DNA of 64,000 bases, taken from positions 651,039 through 715,038 of the forward strand of contig NZ_BMVR01000004.1 in the NCBI RefSeq assembly GCF_014650815.1, in the 5' to 3' direction. Source of the DNA: Streptomyces flavofungini. Lineage in GTDB: Bacteria > Actinomycetota > Actinomycetes > Streptomycetales > Streptomycetaceae. Shown here piece after piece: positions 36,923 to 45,139 of this stretch. A program made the translations under genes and the position numbers. Below the pieces are notes generated by a model. That model saw only the letters and a program-made list of their open reading frames with translations. It was not told where the DNA came from and did no database searches. The stretch's first letter is position 1, and each line of letters opens with the position of its first letter.

Positions 36923-37900
36923 ATGACCGTGACCACCCCTGAAGAAGTCCGCCGTGTCGCCTGCGTCGGTGCCGGAGTCATCGGCGGCGGCTGGGTAGCC
37001 CACTTCCTGGCCCGTGGCTATGACGTCACCGCCTGGGATCCCGCGCCCGACGCCGAGCAGCGGCTGCGGCGGCTCGTCGATGCCGCCTGGCCCGCGCTCA
37101 CCCGGCTCGGGCTCGCCGAGGGCGCGTCCCGGGACCGGCTGACCGTTGCCGCGACGCTCGAAGAGGCCGTCGCCGACGCGCAGTTCGTGCAGGAGAGCGC
37201 GCCCGAGAAGCTGGAGCTGAAGCGCGATCTGCTCGCGCGGCTCGATGCCGCCGCGCCGGCCGGGGCCGTCATCGCCTCGTCGACCTCCGGCTATCCCATG
37301 ACCGACATGCAGACCACGGCCGCCGACCCCGGCCGCCTCGTCGTCGGGCACCCCTTCAACCCGCCGTACCTGATCCCGCTCGTCGAGGTCGTCGGCGGCG
37401 AGCGGACCACCGACGAAGCCGTGGCCTGGGCGTCGCGCTTCTACGAGGTCGCGGGCAAGTCCGTCATCACCATGAAGAGCGAGGTGCCCGGCTTCATCGC
37501 CAACCGCCTCCAGGAAGCCCTGTGGCGCGAGGCGCTGCACATGGTCGCCAACGGCGAGGCCACCGTCCAGGAGATCGACGACTCCATCACCGAAGGCCCC
37601 GGCCTGCGCTGGGCGTTCATGGGCCCCATGCTCACCTTCGCGCTCGCGGGCGGCGAGGGCGGCATGGCCCATATGCTCGACCACTTCGGGCCGTCCCTGA
37701 AGTCCCCGTGGACGCGGCTCGAAGCACCCGAACTCGACAAGGAGCTGTACGACGCGGTGGTCGCCGGGTGCGACGAGGCCGCCGCCGGGCGCACCATCGC
37801 CGACCTCGTCGCCGAGCGCGACCAGGGCGTCATCGACGTACTGCGGGCGACGGGCAGACTGCCGCGGCAGACCACCGCCGACACCGAGGGAACCGCATGA
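36923..37900 (+). CDS. lcdH: L-carnitine 3-dehydrogenase (3-hydroxyacyl-CoA dehydrogenase family)
   Basis: A 325-residue NAD-dependent enzyme. The Rossmann motif is CVGAGVIGGGWVAHF. The catalytic His lies in VGHPFNPPYLIPLVEVV, and GFIANRLQEALWREALHMV and ITEGPGLRWAFMGP follow, a pattern seen in carnitine dehydrogenases that oxidise L-carnitine to 3-dehydrocarnitine. ATG follows CGGAGGACCGC. It is 20 bp after BKACE, and its TGA overlaps the next ATG (ATGA), so the three genes form one operon. Confidence 0.85.
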   Translation: MTVTTPEEVRRVACVGAGVIGGGWVAHFLARGYDVTAWDPAPDAEQRLRRLVDAAWPALTRLGLAEGASRDRLTVAATLEEAVADAQFVQESAPEKLELKRDLLARLDAAAPAGAVIASSTSGYPMTDMQTTAADPGRLVVGHPFNPPYLIPLVEVVGGERTTDEAVAWASRFYEVAGKSVITMKSEVPGFIANRLQEALWREALHMVANGEATVQEIDDSITEGPGLRWAFMGPMLTFALAGGEGGMAHMLDHFGPSLKSPWTRLEAPELDKELYDAVVAGCDEAAAGRTIADLVAERDQGVIDVLRATGRLPRQTTADTEGTA

Positions 37901-38400
37901 CCAGGGAGATCGCCCGGCGTCTGCCGCTGTACCGGCAGGTCGTCCCGCCCGAGTGGATCGACTACAACGGCCATATGAGCGAGGGCTATTACTCGCTCGC
38001 CTTCGGCTTCGCCACGGATGCCATGATGGACGCGACGGGCCTGCACGCCGCGTACCGCGCGGCCACCGGCTGTTCCCTCTACACGGTCGAGGCCCACCTG
38101 CGGTATCTGCGCGACGTCGCCGAAGGCGCCCACCTCGCGGTACGCACCCGGGTGCTCGGTGTGCACGGCAAGAAGGCGCACTTCGCGCATGAGCTGTACG
38201 TCGTCGACGGCGCCGCGGCCGATCCGGCGCCGGACGCCGGGCCGGTGGCGACGACGGAGCTGCTGGCCCTGCACGTGGACCAGGAACTGGGGCGTGCGGT
38301 GGCGTTCCCGGACGCGGTGCTCGAGCGCTTCGCCGAGTTCGTGGAACCGGCGCCGGAATGGGCGGGCCGCGCGATCGCGGCAGTGGTCGCCGCTAAATAG
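37897..38400 (+). CDS. Hot-dog thioesterase, probable betainyl-CoA hydrolase
   Basis: A 167-residue single hot-dog-fold thioesterase with the 4-hydroxybenzoyl-CoA-thioesterase-like signature VPPEWIDYNGHMSEGYY. In carnitine catabolism this protein hydrolyses betainyl-CoA to glycine betaine and CoA. The ATG overlaps the dehydrogenase stop; it ends AAK then TAG. The product glycine betaine would serve as an osmoprotectant or as carbon and nitrogen source. Confidence 0.82.
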   Translation: MTREIARRLPLYRQVVPPEWIDYNGHMSEGYYSLAFGFATDAMMDATGLHAAYRAATGCSLYTVEAHLRYLRDVAEGAHLAVRTRVLGVHGKKAHFAHELYVVDGAAADPAPDAGPVATTELLALHVDQELGRAVAFPDAVLERFAEFVEPAPEWAGRAIAAVVAAK

Positions 38401-38413
38401 AGCGTTCGTTCTA
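38398..38413. promoter_or_regulatory. Near-perfect 16-bp palindrome upstream of GH4
   Basis: TAGAGCG-TT-CGTTCTA has one mismatch between arms and begins on the stop codon of the thioesterase gene. A second candidate, AACAGT-TC-ACTGTT, lies at 38527-38540. Both are in the 170-bp region before the GH4 gene and look like regulator sites (TetR- and LacI/GntR-size). Confidence 0.5.
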
Positions 38414-38570
38414 GACCGGGGCGGCGTCTGGAGCCGGTCCCGCGCCGGTCTGGTCCAGGGCCCGCTCCGGGCACCTCGTGTTTCGCATGGCATCGTGCGC
38501 AGTGGTAGGTGTTCGGAGCGATGTTCAACAGTTCACTGTTCACTGAGACTGCGGGCAAGGTGGTTCAGAC

Positions 38571-39911
38571 GTGAGGCTGGCAATTCTGGGCGGCGGCGGA
38601 TTCCGGGTGCCCCTCGTGTACCGGGCGCTGCTCGGCGACCGCGCCGAGGGCCGGATCACCGAGGTCGTCCTGCACGACGTGGACGGCGCCCGGGCCGGGG
38701 CGATCGCCCGTGTGCTCGCCGACCAGGCCGACGGGGTGCCCGCCGCGCCCGCCGTGCGCGTCACCACCGACCTCGACGACGCGCTGCGCGGCGCCGACTT
38801 CGTGTTCTCCGCGATCCGCGTCGGCGGTCTGGAAGGCCGTGCCGCCGACGAGCGGGTGGCGCTCGCCGAAGGGGTGCTCGGACAGGAGACGGTCGGCGCG
38901 GGCGGCATCGCGTACGGGCTGCGGACCGTGCCCGTCGCCGTCGACATCGCCCGCCGGGTGCGGCGGCTCGCGCCCGAGGCGTGGGTCATCAACTTCACCA
39001 ACCCCGCGGGCCTGGTGACCGAGGCGATGGCCCGCCACCTCGGCGACCGCGTCATCGGCATCTGCGACTCGCCCGTGGGCCTCGGCCGCCGGGTGGCGAC
39101 GCTGCTCGGCGCCGAGCCCGGCCGGGCCTGGCTCGACTATGTGGGCCTCAACCACCTGGGCTGGCTGACCGGCCTGGAGGTCGACGGGCAGGACCTGCTG
39201 CCGCGGCTGCTCGGCGACCGGGACCTGCTCGACTCCTTCGAGGAGGGCAAGCTCTTCGGCGCCGACTGGCTCCAGTCGCTCGGCGCGATCCCCAACGAGT
39301 ACCTGCACTACTACTACTTCAACCGGGAGACCGTCCACGCCTACCGGACGGCCGAGCGGACCCGCGGCGCGTTCCTGCGCGACCAGCAGGCCCGCTTCTA
39401 CGACGAACTGCGCAACCCCGAGGCCGCCGCCTTCAAGACGTGGGACGCCACCCGCGCCGAGCGCGAGGCGACGTACATGGCGCACAGCCGGGAGGCCGCG
39501 GGTGCCGGGGAACGCGCCCCCGAGGACATGGAGTCCGGCGGCTACGAACGGGTCGCCCTCGCCCTGATGCGGGCCATCGCCCGCGACGAACGGGCCACGC
39601 TGATCCTCAACGTCCGCAACCGCACGACCCTGCCCGAGCTCGACTCGGACGCGATCATCGAAGTGCCGTGCCTGGTGGACGCGTCCGGCCCGCACCCGGC
39701 CGCCGTGTCGCCGCTGCCGGGGCACGCCACGGGCCTGGTGTGCGCGGTCAAGGCGGTCGAGCGCGAGGTGCTCGCCGCGGCGGACAGCGGCTCGCGCGCC
39801 ACGGCGGTCAAGGCGTTCGCGCTGCACCCGCTGGTCGACTCGGTGTCCGTGGCCCGGCGCCTGGTCGACGGCTACCGGCAGGCGCACCCGGGGCTGGCCT
39901 ACCTGACGTGA
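38571..39911 (+). CDS. GH4 family 6-phospho-beta-glucosidase
   Basis: A 446-residue NAD- and metal-dependent glycosidase of family GH4. The nucleotide motif is AILGGGGFRVP, then NFTNPAGLVTEA, the metal cysteine region GICDSP, and GLNHLGW, in the order of the 6-phospho-beta-glucosidase branch. GTG at 38571 with AAGGTGGTTC upstream. No PTS or ABC sugar transporter is next to it; it is a single gene with two candidate operators upstream. Substrates are probably phosphorylated or free beta-glucosides. Confidence 0.88.
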   Translation: MRLAILGGGGFRVPLVYRALLGDRAEGRITEVVLHDVDGARAGAIARVLADQADGVPAAPAVRVTTDLDDALRGADFVFSAIRVGGLEGRAADERVALAEGVLGQETVGAGGIAYGLRTVPVAVDIARRVRRLAPEAWVINFTNPAGLVTEAMARHLGDRVIGICDSPVGLGRRVATLLGAEPGRAWLDYVGLNHLGWLTGLEVDGQDLLPRLLGDRDLLDSFEEGKLFGADWLQSLGAIPNEYLHYYYFNRETVHAYRTAERTRGAFLRDQQARFYDELRNPEAAAFKTWDATRAEREATYMAHSREAAGAGERAPEDMESGGYERVALALMRAIARDERATLILNVRNRTTLPELDSDAIIEVPCLVDASGPHPAAVSPLPGHATGLVCAVKAVEREVLAAADSGSRATAVKAFALHPLVDSVSVARRLVDGYRQAHPGLAYLT

Positions 39912-39935
39912 TCACCACCCTGGCATGATCATGAA

Positions 39936-40430
39936 ATGACCGCGCCCGAGCCCCGCAGTACGCCCGAGCCCCGCACCGCGCCCGCCGTGCCCCTGCCCGA
40001 ACCCCGCACCGCCCCCGACGCTGTGTCCCCGGCGGCCCCGACAGTCCCGGCGGCCCCGACAGCCCCACCCGCCACCCGTCCCTGCACGCTCGTCGTGTGC
40101 CGGGGCTGCTGCTGCGGCGACCCGGTCAAGCACCCCGGCACGGACCACGTGGGCCAGTTGGCGCGGCTGCGCGCGGCGGCGGACCGTTCCGGGGGCCGGT
40201 TCGCGGTGCGCACCAGCGAGTGCCTCGGCCCCTGCGGGCAGGCCAACATCGTGGTCGTCCAGCCCTCCCGCGCGGGCCGCGCGCACGGTGGCCGTCCGGC
40301 CTGGGTGGGCTTCGCCCTCGACGACGCCTCTCTCGACGACATCCTCACCTGGGCCGAGGCCGGCGGCCCCGGCCTCGCGGAGCCGCCGGACGCGCTGACG
40401 CTGCAACTGGTCGATCCCCGGCAGGTCTAG
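39936..40430 (+). CDS. Thioredoxin-like [2Fe-2S] ferredoxin
   Basis: A 164-residue protein. The last ~115 residues form a thioredoxin-like [2Fe-2S] domain with cysteines in CTLVVCRGCCCGDP and SECLGPCGQANIV, as in (2Fe-2S) ferredoxins and NuoE-like proteins. The first ~47 residues are a Pro/Ala-rich tract with repeated PEPRTAP, apparently an expansion; a start inside the tract is possible. Its stop overlaps the convergent FusB-like gene by 4 bp. The redox partner is unknown. Confidence 0.8.
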   Translation: MTAPEPRSTPEPRTAPAVPLPEPRTAPDAVSPAAPTVPAAPTAPPATRPCTLVVCRGCCCGDPVKHPGTDHVGQLARLRAAADRSGGRFAVRTSECLGPCGQANIVVVQPSRAGRAHGGRPAWVGFALDDASLDDILTWAEAGGPGLAEPPDALTLQLVDPRQV

Positions 40431-40930
40431 GCGCGAGCGAGCACCTGGTCCAGGAAGCCGGTGAGGTTGCGCACGGTGCGCTCGTTCTGCTCCTCCGGGG
40501 TGAGGCTCTCGTCGAAGCGGCGGGCCAGGGCCGAGGTCTTCTTGCCGCGTACGTAGAGGGAGCAGGCCAGGTCCGCGCAGACGTACAGGCCGACGGAGTT
40601 GCCCTGGCGGCCCGCCTCGCCCGCGCGGGGCGCGACGAGCAGCGCGATGCCCGAACCCGCCTGCGGCGTCACGCACACCGAGCAGATGCTGGACTTCAGC
40701 ATGGAGCGGCGGGCCCCCGTGGAGGCGCGCAGGGCGATGCCGACCAGCTCGTCGCCCCGCTCGGCCACGACATAGCCGCGGTCCGGGGCCTTGGGGTCGC
40801 GCCAGCCCAGGAAGTCCAGGTCGGACCAGGGCGTCTCGGCGAAGCCCGCGGGCAGCGTCAGGCGCCGGGCCTCGCCCTTCGAGCAGTTCACGAACGACGC
40901 ACGGATTTCTTTGTCACCAAGGGCACGCAT
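40427..40930 (-). CDS. FBP/FusB-type EF-G-binding zinc-finger protein
   Basis: A 167-residue protein. The C-terminal half has a treble-clef zinc finger, with Cys pairs in SICSVCVTPQ and YVCADLACS, as in FusB/FusC proteins that bind elongation factor G and free stalled ribosomes. Actinobacterial versions are chromosomal and not necessarily fusidic-acid resistance genes. ATG at 40930 is preferred over one 42 nt upstream because the family starts near this Met; neither has a strong ribosome site. Confidence 0.78.
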   Translation of the reverse strand: MRALGDKEIRASFVNCSKGEARRLTLPAGFAETPWSDLDFLGWRDPKAPDRGYVVAERGDELVGIALRASTGARRSMLKSSICSVCVTPQAGSGIALLVAPRAGEAGRQGNSVGLYVCADLACSLYVRGKKTSALARRFDESLTPEEQNERTVRNLTGFLDQVLARA

Positions 40931-40943
40931 GGTTCGGAAGGTA

Positions 40944-41723
40944 TCAATCCGAACGCATGGCCGTCTTTTCATTTTTGCCGGTCAGGGCCCTGCGCCCGGC
41001 CTCGGATGCCGCTGTTGTCCGTGCCGCGCGGAACGAGATGTTCCGCCGCAGTCGGAACCCCAGCGACTCGTACAGCCGGACCGCCCCCGTGTTGCGCGCC
41101 GCCGTGTGCAGGAACGGAATCTCGCCGCGCTCCCTGATGCCGTACGCCACCGCGAGGACCAGGCGGCTCGCGAGGCCGTGACCCCGGTACGCGGGGTCGG
41201 TGCAGACCGCGCTGATCTCCGTCCAGCCCGGCGGGTGCAGCCGCTCCCCGGCCATCGCGACCAGGGCGCCCTCGTGACGTATGCCCAGATACGTTCCGAG
41301 TTCTATGGTGCGCTCCCGGAACGGGCCCGGCCGCGTGCGCGCCACCAGGTCCAGCATCTCCGGTACGTCTTCGGGCCCGAGCCGCACCGTCCCGGCGTCC
41401 GGCGCCGCCGGGATGTCGCCGTCGACGAGCTGCACCCCGGCCACGTCGAACGTCACCTCCCAGCCGGCCGGCACGTCCACCGCGACACCGGGCAGCGGCA
41501 CCTCGCCGTCCGGTCCCGCGAAGGCGGCAAGGTCCGCCCAGTCCGCCGCGTCCGGCGCGGTGGGCATCCCCAGCCAGGGCGACACGGCGTCCGGATAGCG
41601 CGCGACGCGCCCGCGCCGCTCGGCGAAGTGCGCGTGCGGGCCTTCGAGGGAGGCGAGTCCGGGGTTGTCGAGGGGGTGCGGGGTCCCCGCGGCGGCGGGC
41701 GACGCCGACGTACCCCGCTCCAC
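40944..41723 (-). CDS. GNAT (FR47-like) N-acetyltransferase
   Basis: A 259-residue protein whose C-terminal ~130 residues are a GNAT acetyltransferase: acetyl-CoA site VCTDPAYRGHGLASRL and the terminal NTGAVRLYESLGF. GTG at 41723 lies 14 bp after the quinone-oxidoreductase stop and is inferred from frame and spacing; no strong ribosome site is seen. The N-terminal ~125 residues are not recognised. The substrate is unknown. Confidence 0.8.
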   Translation of the reverse strand: MERGTSASPAAAGTPHPLDNPGLASLEGPHAHFAERRGRVARYPDAVSPWLGMPTAPDAADWADLAAFAGPDGEVPLPGVAVDVPAGWEVTFDVAGVQLVDGDIPAAPDAGTVRLGPEDVPEMLDLVARTRPGPFRERTIELGTYLGIRHEGALVAMAGERLHPPGWTEISAVCTDPAYRGHGLASRLVLAVAYGIRERGEIPFLHTAARNTGAVRLYESLGFRLRRNISFRAARTTAASEAGRRALTGKNEKTAMRSD

Positions 41724-41737
41724 CGCCCCCGGCGCCC

Positions 41738-42658
41738 TCACGCGCCGACCTCGATCACGACCTTGCCCAGCGCGTGCCCGGTCTCGACGGCGCGCAGCGC
41801 CTCGCCCGCCCGGTCGAGCGGGTACGTCGCCGTGATGTGCGGCCGGAGCACCCCGGCGGCGGCGAGTTCGGCCACCGCGTCGAGCGTGGCGGCGTCGCGC
41901 GCCCGGGCCACGGCGGAGCCGCCCAGCTCGCCCACGATCTGCTTCCCGCCGGCCGTGATCAGCTTCGTGCGGTCGGCCACCACGTCCGCCACGGCCCGCA
42001 GATGGTCCCCGCCGACCAGGTCGAAGACGCCGTCGACGCCGTCCGGCGCCGCCGCGCGGATCCGCTCCACCAGGTCCGGTCCTGACGCCACATGGGCCGC
42101 GCCCAGCGACTCGACGACGTCCTTCTTGCCCTCGCTCGCGGTGCCGATCACGCGCAGCCCCAGGTGGCGCGCGAGGCGCACCACGTTCCCGCCCACGCCG
42201 CCACCGGCGCCCGTGACCAGCAGCGTCGCCCCGGCGGGCAGCGCGAGTTGGCGCACCCCGTCGTAGGCGGTGGCCGCGGCGACCGGCAGTGTCGCGGCCT
42301 CCGCGAACGACAGGCCCTCCGGCTGGTGCGCGGCGATCGCCACGGGCAGCAGCGTGTACTCGGCGTACCCGCCGGTGAGCGTGGACCCGAACACCGCGTC
42401 CCCCACGGCGAAACCCTCGACGCCAGGACCGGTCCGCGCCACCACGCCCGCGGCCTCGCTGCCGAGCACCTCGGGCAGTGCGGCGGGCGCCTGCCCCGGC
42501 CTGCGGTAACCGCCGCGCAGCTTGTAGTCGACGGGGTTGACGCCCGCCGCCCGCACCGCGATCAGCAACTGACCCGGGCCGGGCTCGGGCGGCTCCCGGT
42601 CGACGAGGGCCTCCACCTCGGGGCCACCGTGCCGGGTGAATACGTACGCCTTGGCCAT
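41738..42658 (-). CDS. NADPH:quinone oxidoreductase-type MDR enzyme
   Basis: A 306-residue zinc-free MDR family reductase: RAAGVNPVDYKLRGG in the N-terminal domain, nucleotide site VTGAGGGVGGNVVRLA, and C-terminal YPLDRAGEALRAVETGHALGKVVIEV. ATG follows GAGGGACAG. It is the first gene of a pair with the GNAT gene, and divergent from phospholipase C. Typical role: reduction of quinones or alpha,beta-enals. Confidence 0.88.
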   Translation of the reverse strand: MAKAYVFTRHGGPEVEALVDREPPEPGPGQLLIAVRAAGVNPVDYKLRGGYRRPGQAPAALPEVLGSEAAGVVARTGPGVEGFAVGDAVFGSTLTGGYAEYTLLPVAIAAHQPEGLSFAEAATLPVAAATAYDGVRQLALPAGATLLVTGAGGGVGGNVVRLARHLGLRVIGTASEGKKDVVESLGAAHVASGPDLVERIRAAAPDGVDGVFDLVGGDHLRAVADVVADRTKLITAGGKQIVGELGGSAVARARDAATLDAVAELAAAGVLRPHITATYPLDRAGEALRAVETGHALGKVVIEVGA

Positions 42659-42932
42659 CTGTCCCTCGCTCCGCTCCCTGCGCCCCGCGCGCCCCGTGGC
42701 GCCCGGCGCATCCCAACGATCACAGATGACAAGGCGGGGCGCCGTGCCCGCATTCCTGGCCGGCGGAGAGTTCACGAGCCCGCAACGCGGAACCACCGAC
42801 CACTCCGGCACCCGCGGTTGTCCCCGCCGTCACCTCCGCGACACGGCACCGCCCGCCTCTTCCATAAGCCTTGGTGCACTTGACACACTTCACCCGCTCA
42901 CGTCCCCCCACTTCACGCGAGGTCATATCCCC

Positions 42933-44990
42933 ATGCCTGGACTGAACCGGCGCCGCTTCATGCAACTGGCCGGTGGCACCGCTGCCTTCGCCGCGCTGAA
43001 CGAGAGCATCGCCCGCGCGGCCTCGCTGCCCGCGAAGCGCCGCACCGGCACCATCGAGGACGTCGAGCACGTCGTGGTGCTCATGCAGGAGAATCGTTCC
43101 TTTGACCACTATTTCGGGACGATGAAGGGCGTACGCGGCTTCGGCGACCCGCGCCCGGTGACGCTGCCCAGCGGCAAGCCCGTCTGGCACCAGCAGGGCG
43201 GCGGCAAGGAGGTGCTGCCCTTCCACCCGGACGCCGACGACCTCGGCATGCAGTTCATCGCGGGCCTCGACCACGACTGGGCGGGCGGCCACAGCGCCTT
43301 CGGCGACGGCAGGTACGACAACTGGATCCCCGCGAAGTCCGAGCGGACCATGGCGTACCTGGAACGGGACGACATCCCGTTCCACTACGCGCTCGCCGAC
43401 GCCTTCACGGTCTGCGACGACTACCACTGCTCGTTCATGGGAGCCACCGACCCCAACCGCTACTACATGCTGACGGGCCACGTCGGCAACGACGGCAAGG
43501 GCGGCGGCCCGGTCCTCGGCAACCAGGAGGCGGGCTACGACTGGACGACGTACGCCGAGCGCCTGGAGCAGGCGGGTGTCTCCTGGAAGGTGTACCAGGA
43601 CATCGGCGACGGCCTGGACGCGGCCGGGCACTGGGGCTGGATCGACGACGCGTACCGCGGCAACTACGGCGACAACTCGCTGCTGTACTTCAACAAGTAC
43701 CGCAACGCCAAGGCCGGCGACCCGCTCTACGACAAGGCCCGCACCGGCACCAACGCCAAGGCGGGCGACGGCTACTTCGACATCCTGAGGGCCGACGTGA
43801 AGGCGGACCGGCTGCCGCAGGTGTCCTACATCGCCGCGCCCGAGGCGTTCTGCGAGCACCCCAACTGGCCGGTGAACTACGGCGCCTGGTACATCGCGCA
43901 GATCCTCGACGCGCTCACCTCCAACCCGGCGGTGTGGGCGAAGACGGCGCTGTTCCTCACGTACGACGAGAACGACGGCTACTTCGACCACGTCGTGCCG
44001 CCGTACGTCCCCTCCTCGGCGAACCAGGGCCTGTCCACGGTCGACACCAAGCTCGACTACTTCCCCGGCAACGCCTCGTACGGCGCCGGGCACTACGGCC
44101 TCGGCCAGCGCGTCCCGATGATCGTGGTGTCGCCGTGGAGCACCGGCGGGTTCGTGAACTCCGAGGTCTTCGACCACACGTCGATCATCCGGTTCATGGA
44201 GAAGCGCTTCGGCGTCCAGGAGCCCAACATCTCGCCGTGGCGCCGCGCGATCTGCGGCGACCTCACCTCCGCCTTCGACTTCGGCGGCAAGGACACCGAC
44301 CCGGCGGAGCTGCCCGACACCGCCGCCTACGAGCCGCCGGACCACGAGCGCCACCCCGACTACTTCCCCAAGGCGCCCGCCGGCCCGGCGCTGCCCAAGC
44401 AGGAGCGCGGCTCCCGGCCCGCGCGTGCGCTGCCGTACGCCCCGCTGGTGGACGGCGCCGCGGACACCGCCGCCGGGAAGTTCACCCTCACCTTCGGCGG
44501 CGGCGACGAGGCGGGCGTCTGCTTCCACGTCCGCTCCGGCAACCGCACCGACGGGCCCTGGACGTACACCACGGAGGCGGGCAAGACGATCTCCGACACC
44601 TGGAACTCGGCGTACTCCGGCGGCAACAACGACCTGACCGTCTTCGGCCCGAACGGCTTCCTGCGCGCCTTCAAGGGCCCGGCGAAGACGGCGGGCCCCG
44701 AGGTCACCGCCCGCCACGACAAGGCGACCGGCAACATCAAGCTGACCCTGACCAACGCGGGCTCCGCCGACTGCAACCTCACGGTGACCAACGCCTACGG
44801 CGGCGGCAAGGAGACCTTCAAGGTCAAGCCGGGCGCCACCGTCCAGCACACCGTGGACCTGCGCGGCAGCAAGCGCTGGTACGACCTGACCGTGGTGTCC
44901 GACACCTCCACGGGCTTCCTGCGGCGGTTCGCCGGGCACGTGGAGACCGGGCAGGCGGGGGTCAGCGACCCGGCGATCGCCACGGTCTGA
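42933..44990 (+). CDS. Tat-exported non-hemolytic-type phospholipase C
   Basis: A 685-residue bacterial phospholipase C of the acid-phosphatase superfamily. The twin-arginine signal NRRRFMQLAGGTAAFAAL is at the N-terminus. The catalytic domain has VVLMQENRSFDHYFGTMKGVRGF, ATDPNRYYMLTGH and LTYDENDGYFDHVVPP. Two C-terminal DUF756-type beta-sandwich domains follow (from about residue 490). It cleaves phosphatidylcholine or sphingomyelin outside the cell. Upstream, TTCAC repeats at about 11- and 22-bp spacing (42889-42920) could be degenerate PhoP boxes, fitting phosphate control. A strong terminator follows. Confidence 0.93.
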   Translation: MPGLNRRRFMQLAGGTAAFAALNESIARAASLPAKRRTGTIEDVEHVVVLMQENRSFDHYFGTMKGVRGFGDPRPVTLPSGKPVWHQQGGGKEVLPFHPDADDLGMQFIAGLDHDWAGGHSAFGDGRYDNWIPAKSERTMAYLERDDIPFHYALADAFTVCDDYHCSFMGATDPNRYYMLTGHVGNDGKGGGPVLGNQEAGYDWTTYAERLEQAGVSWKVYQDIGDGLDAAGHWGWIDDAYRGNYGDNSLLYFNKYRNAKAGDPLYDKARTGTNAKAGDGYFDILRADVKADRLPQVSYIAAPEAFCEHPNWPVNYGAWYIAQILDALTSNPAVWAKTALFLTYDENDGYFDHVVPPYVPSSANQGLSTVDTKLDYFPGNASYGAGHYGLGQRVPMIVVSPWSTGGFVNSEVFDHTSIIRFMEKRFGVQEPNISPWRRAICGDLTSAFDFGGKDTDPAELPDTAAYEPPDHERHPDYFPKAPAGPALPKQERGSRPARALPYAPLVDGAADTAAGKFTLTFGGGDEAGVCFHVRSGNRTDGPWTYTTEAGKTISDTWNSAYSGGNNDLTVFGPNGFLRAFKGPAKTAGPEVTARHDKATGNIKLTLTNAGSADCNLTVTNAYGGGKETFKVKPGATVQHTVDLRGSKRWYDLTVVSDTSTGFLRRFAGHVETGQAGVSDPAIATV

Positions 44991-45045
44991 GACACGTCGC
45001 GGCCTGAGGCACGGCACAGGCCGAGGTACGCCTGCACGCGCCGCG

Positions 45046-45082
45046 GCCGCTGTCCCGGGGTTTCCGGCCCCGGGACAGCGGC
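45046..45082 (+). terminator. Hairpin terminator after phospholipase C
   Basis: A perfect 15-bp stem GCCGCTGTCCCGGGG / CCCCGGGACAGCGGC around a 7-nt loop TTTCCGG, 55 bp after the phospholipase stop codon. No U-run, as is common in Streptomyces. Confidence 0.8.
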
Positions 45083-45139
45083 TGCGCCGCGAGAAAATGG
45101 GGGAACGCCGTGTCCGGCGCGGCGTTAGCATGCGGGAGC

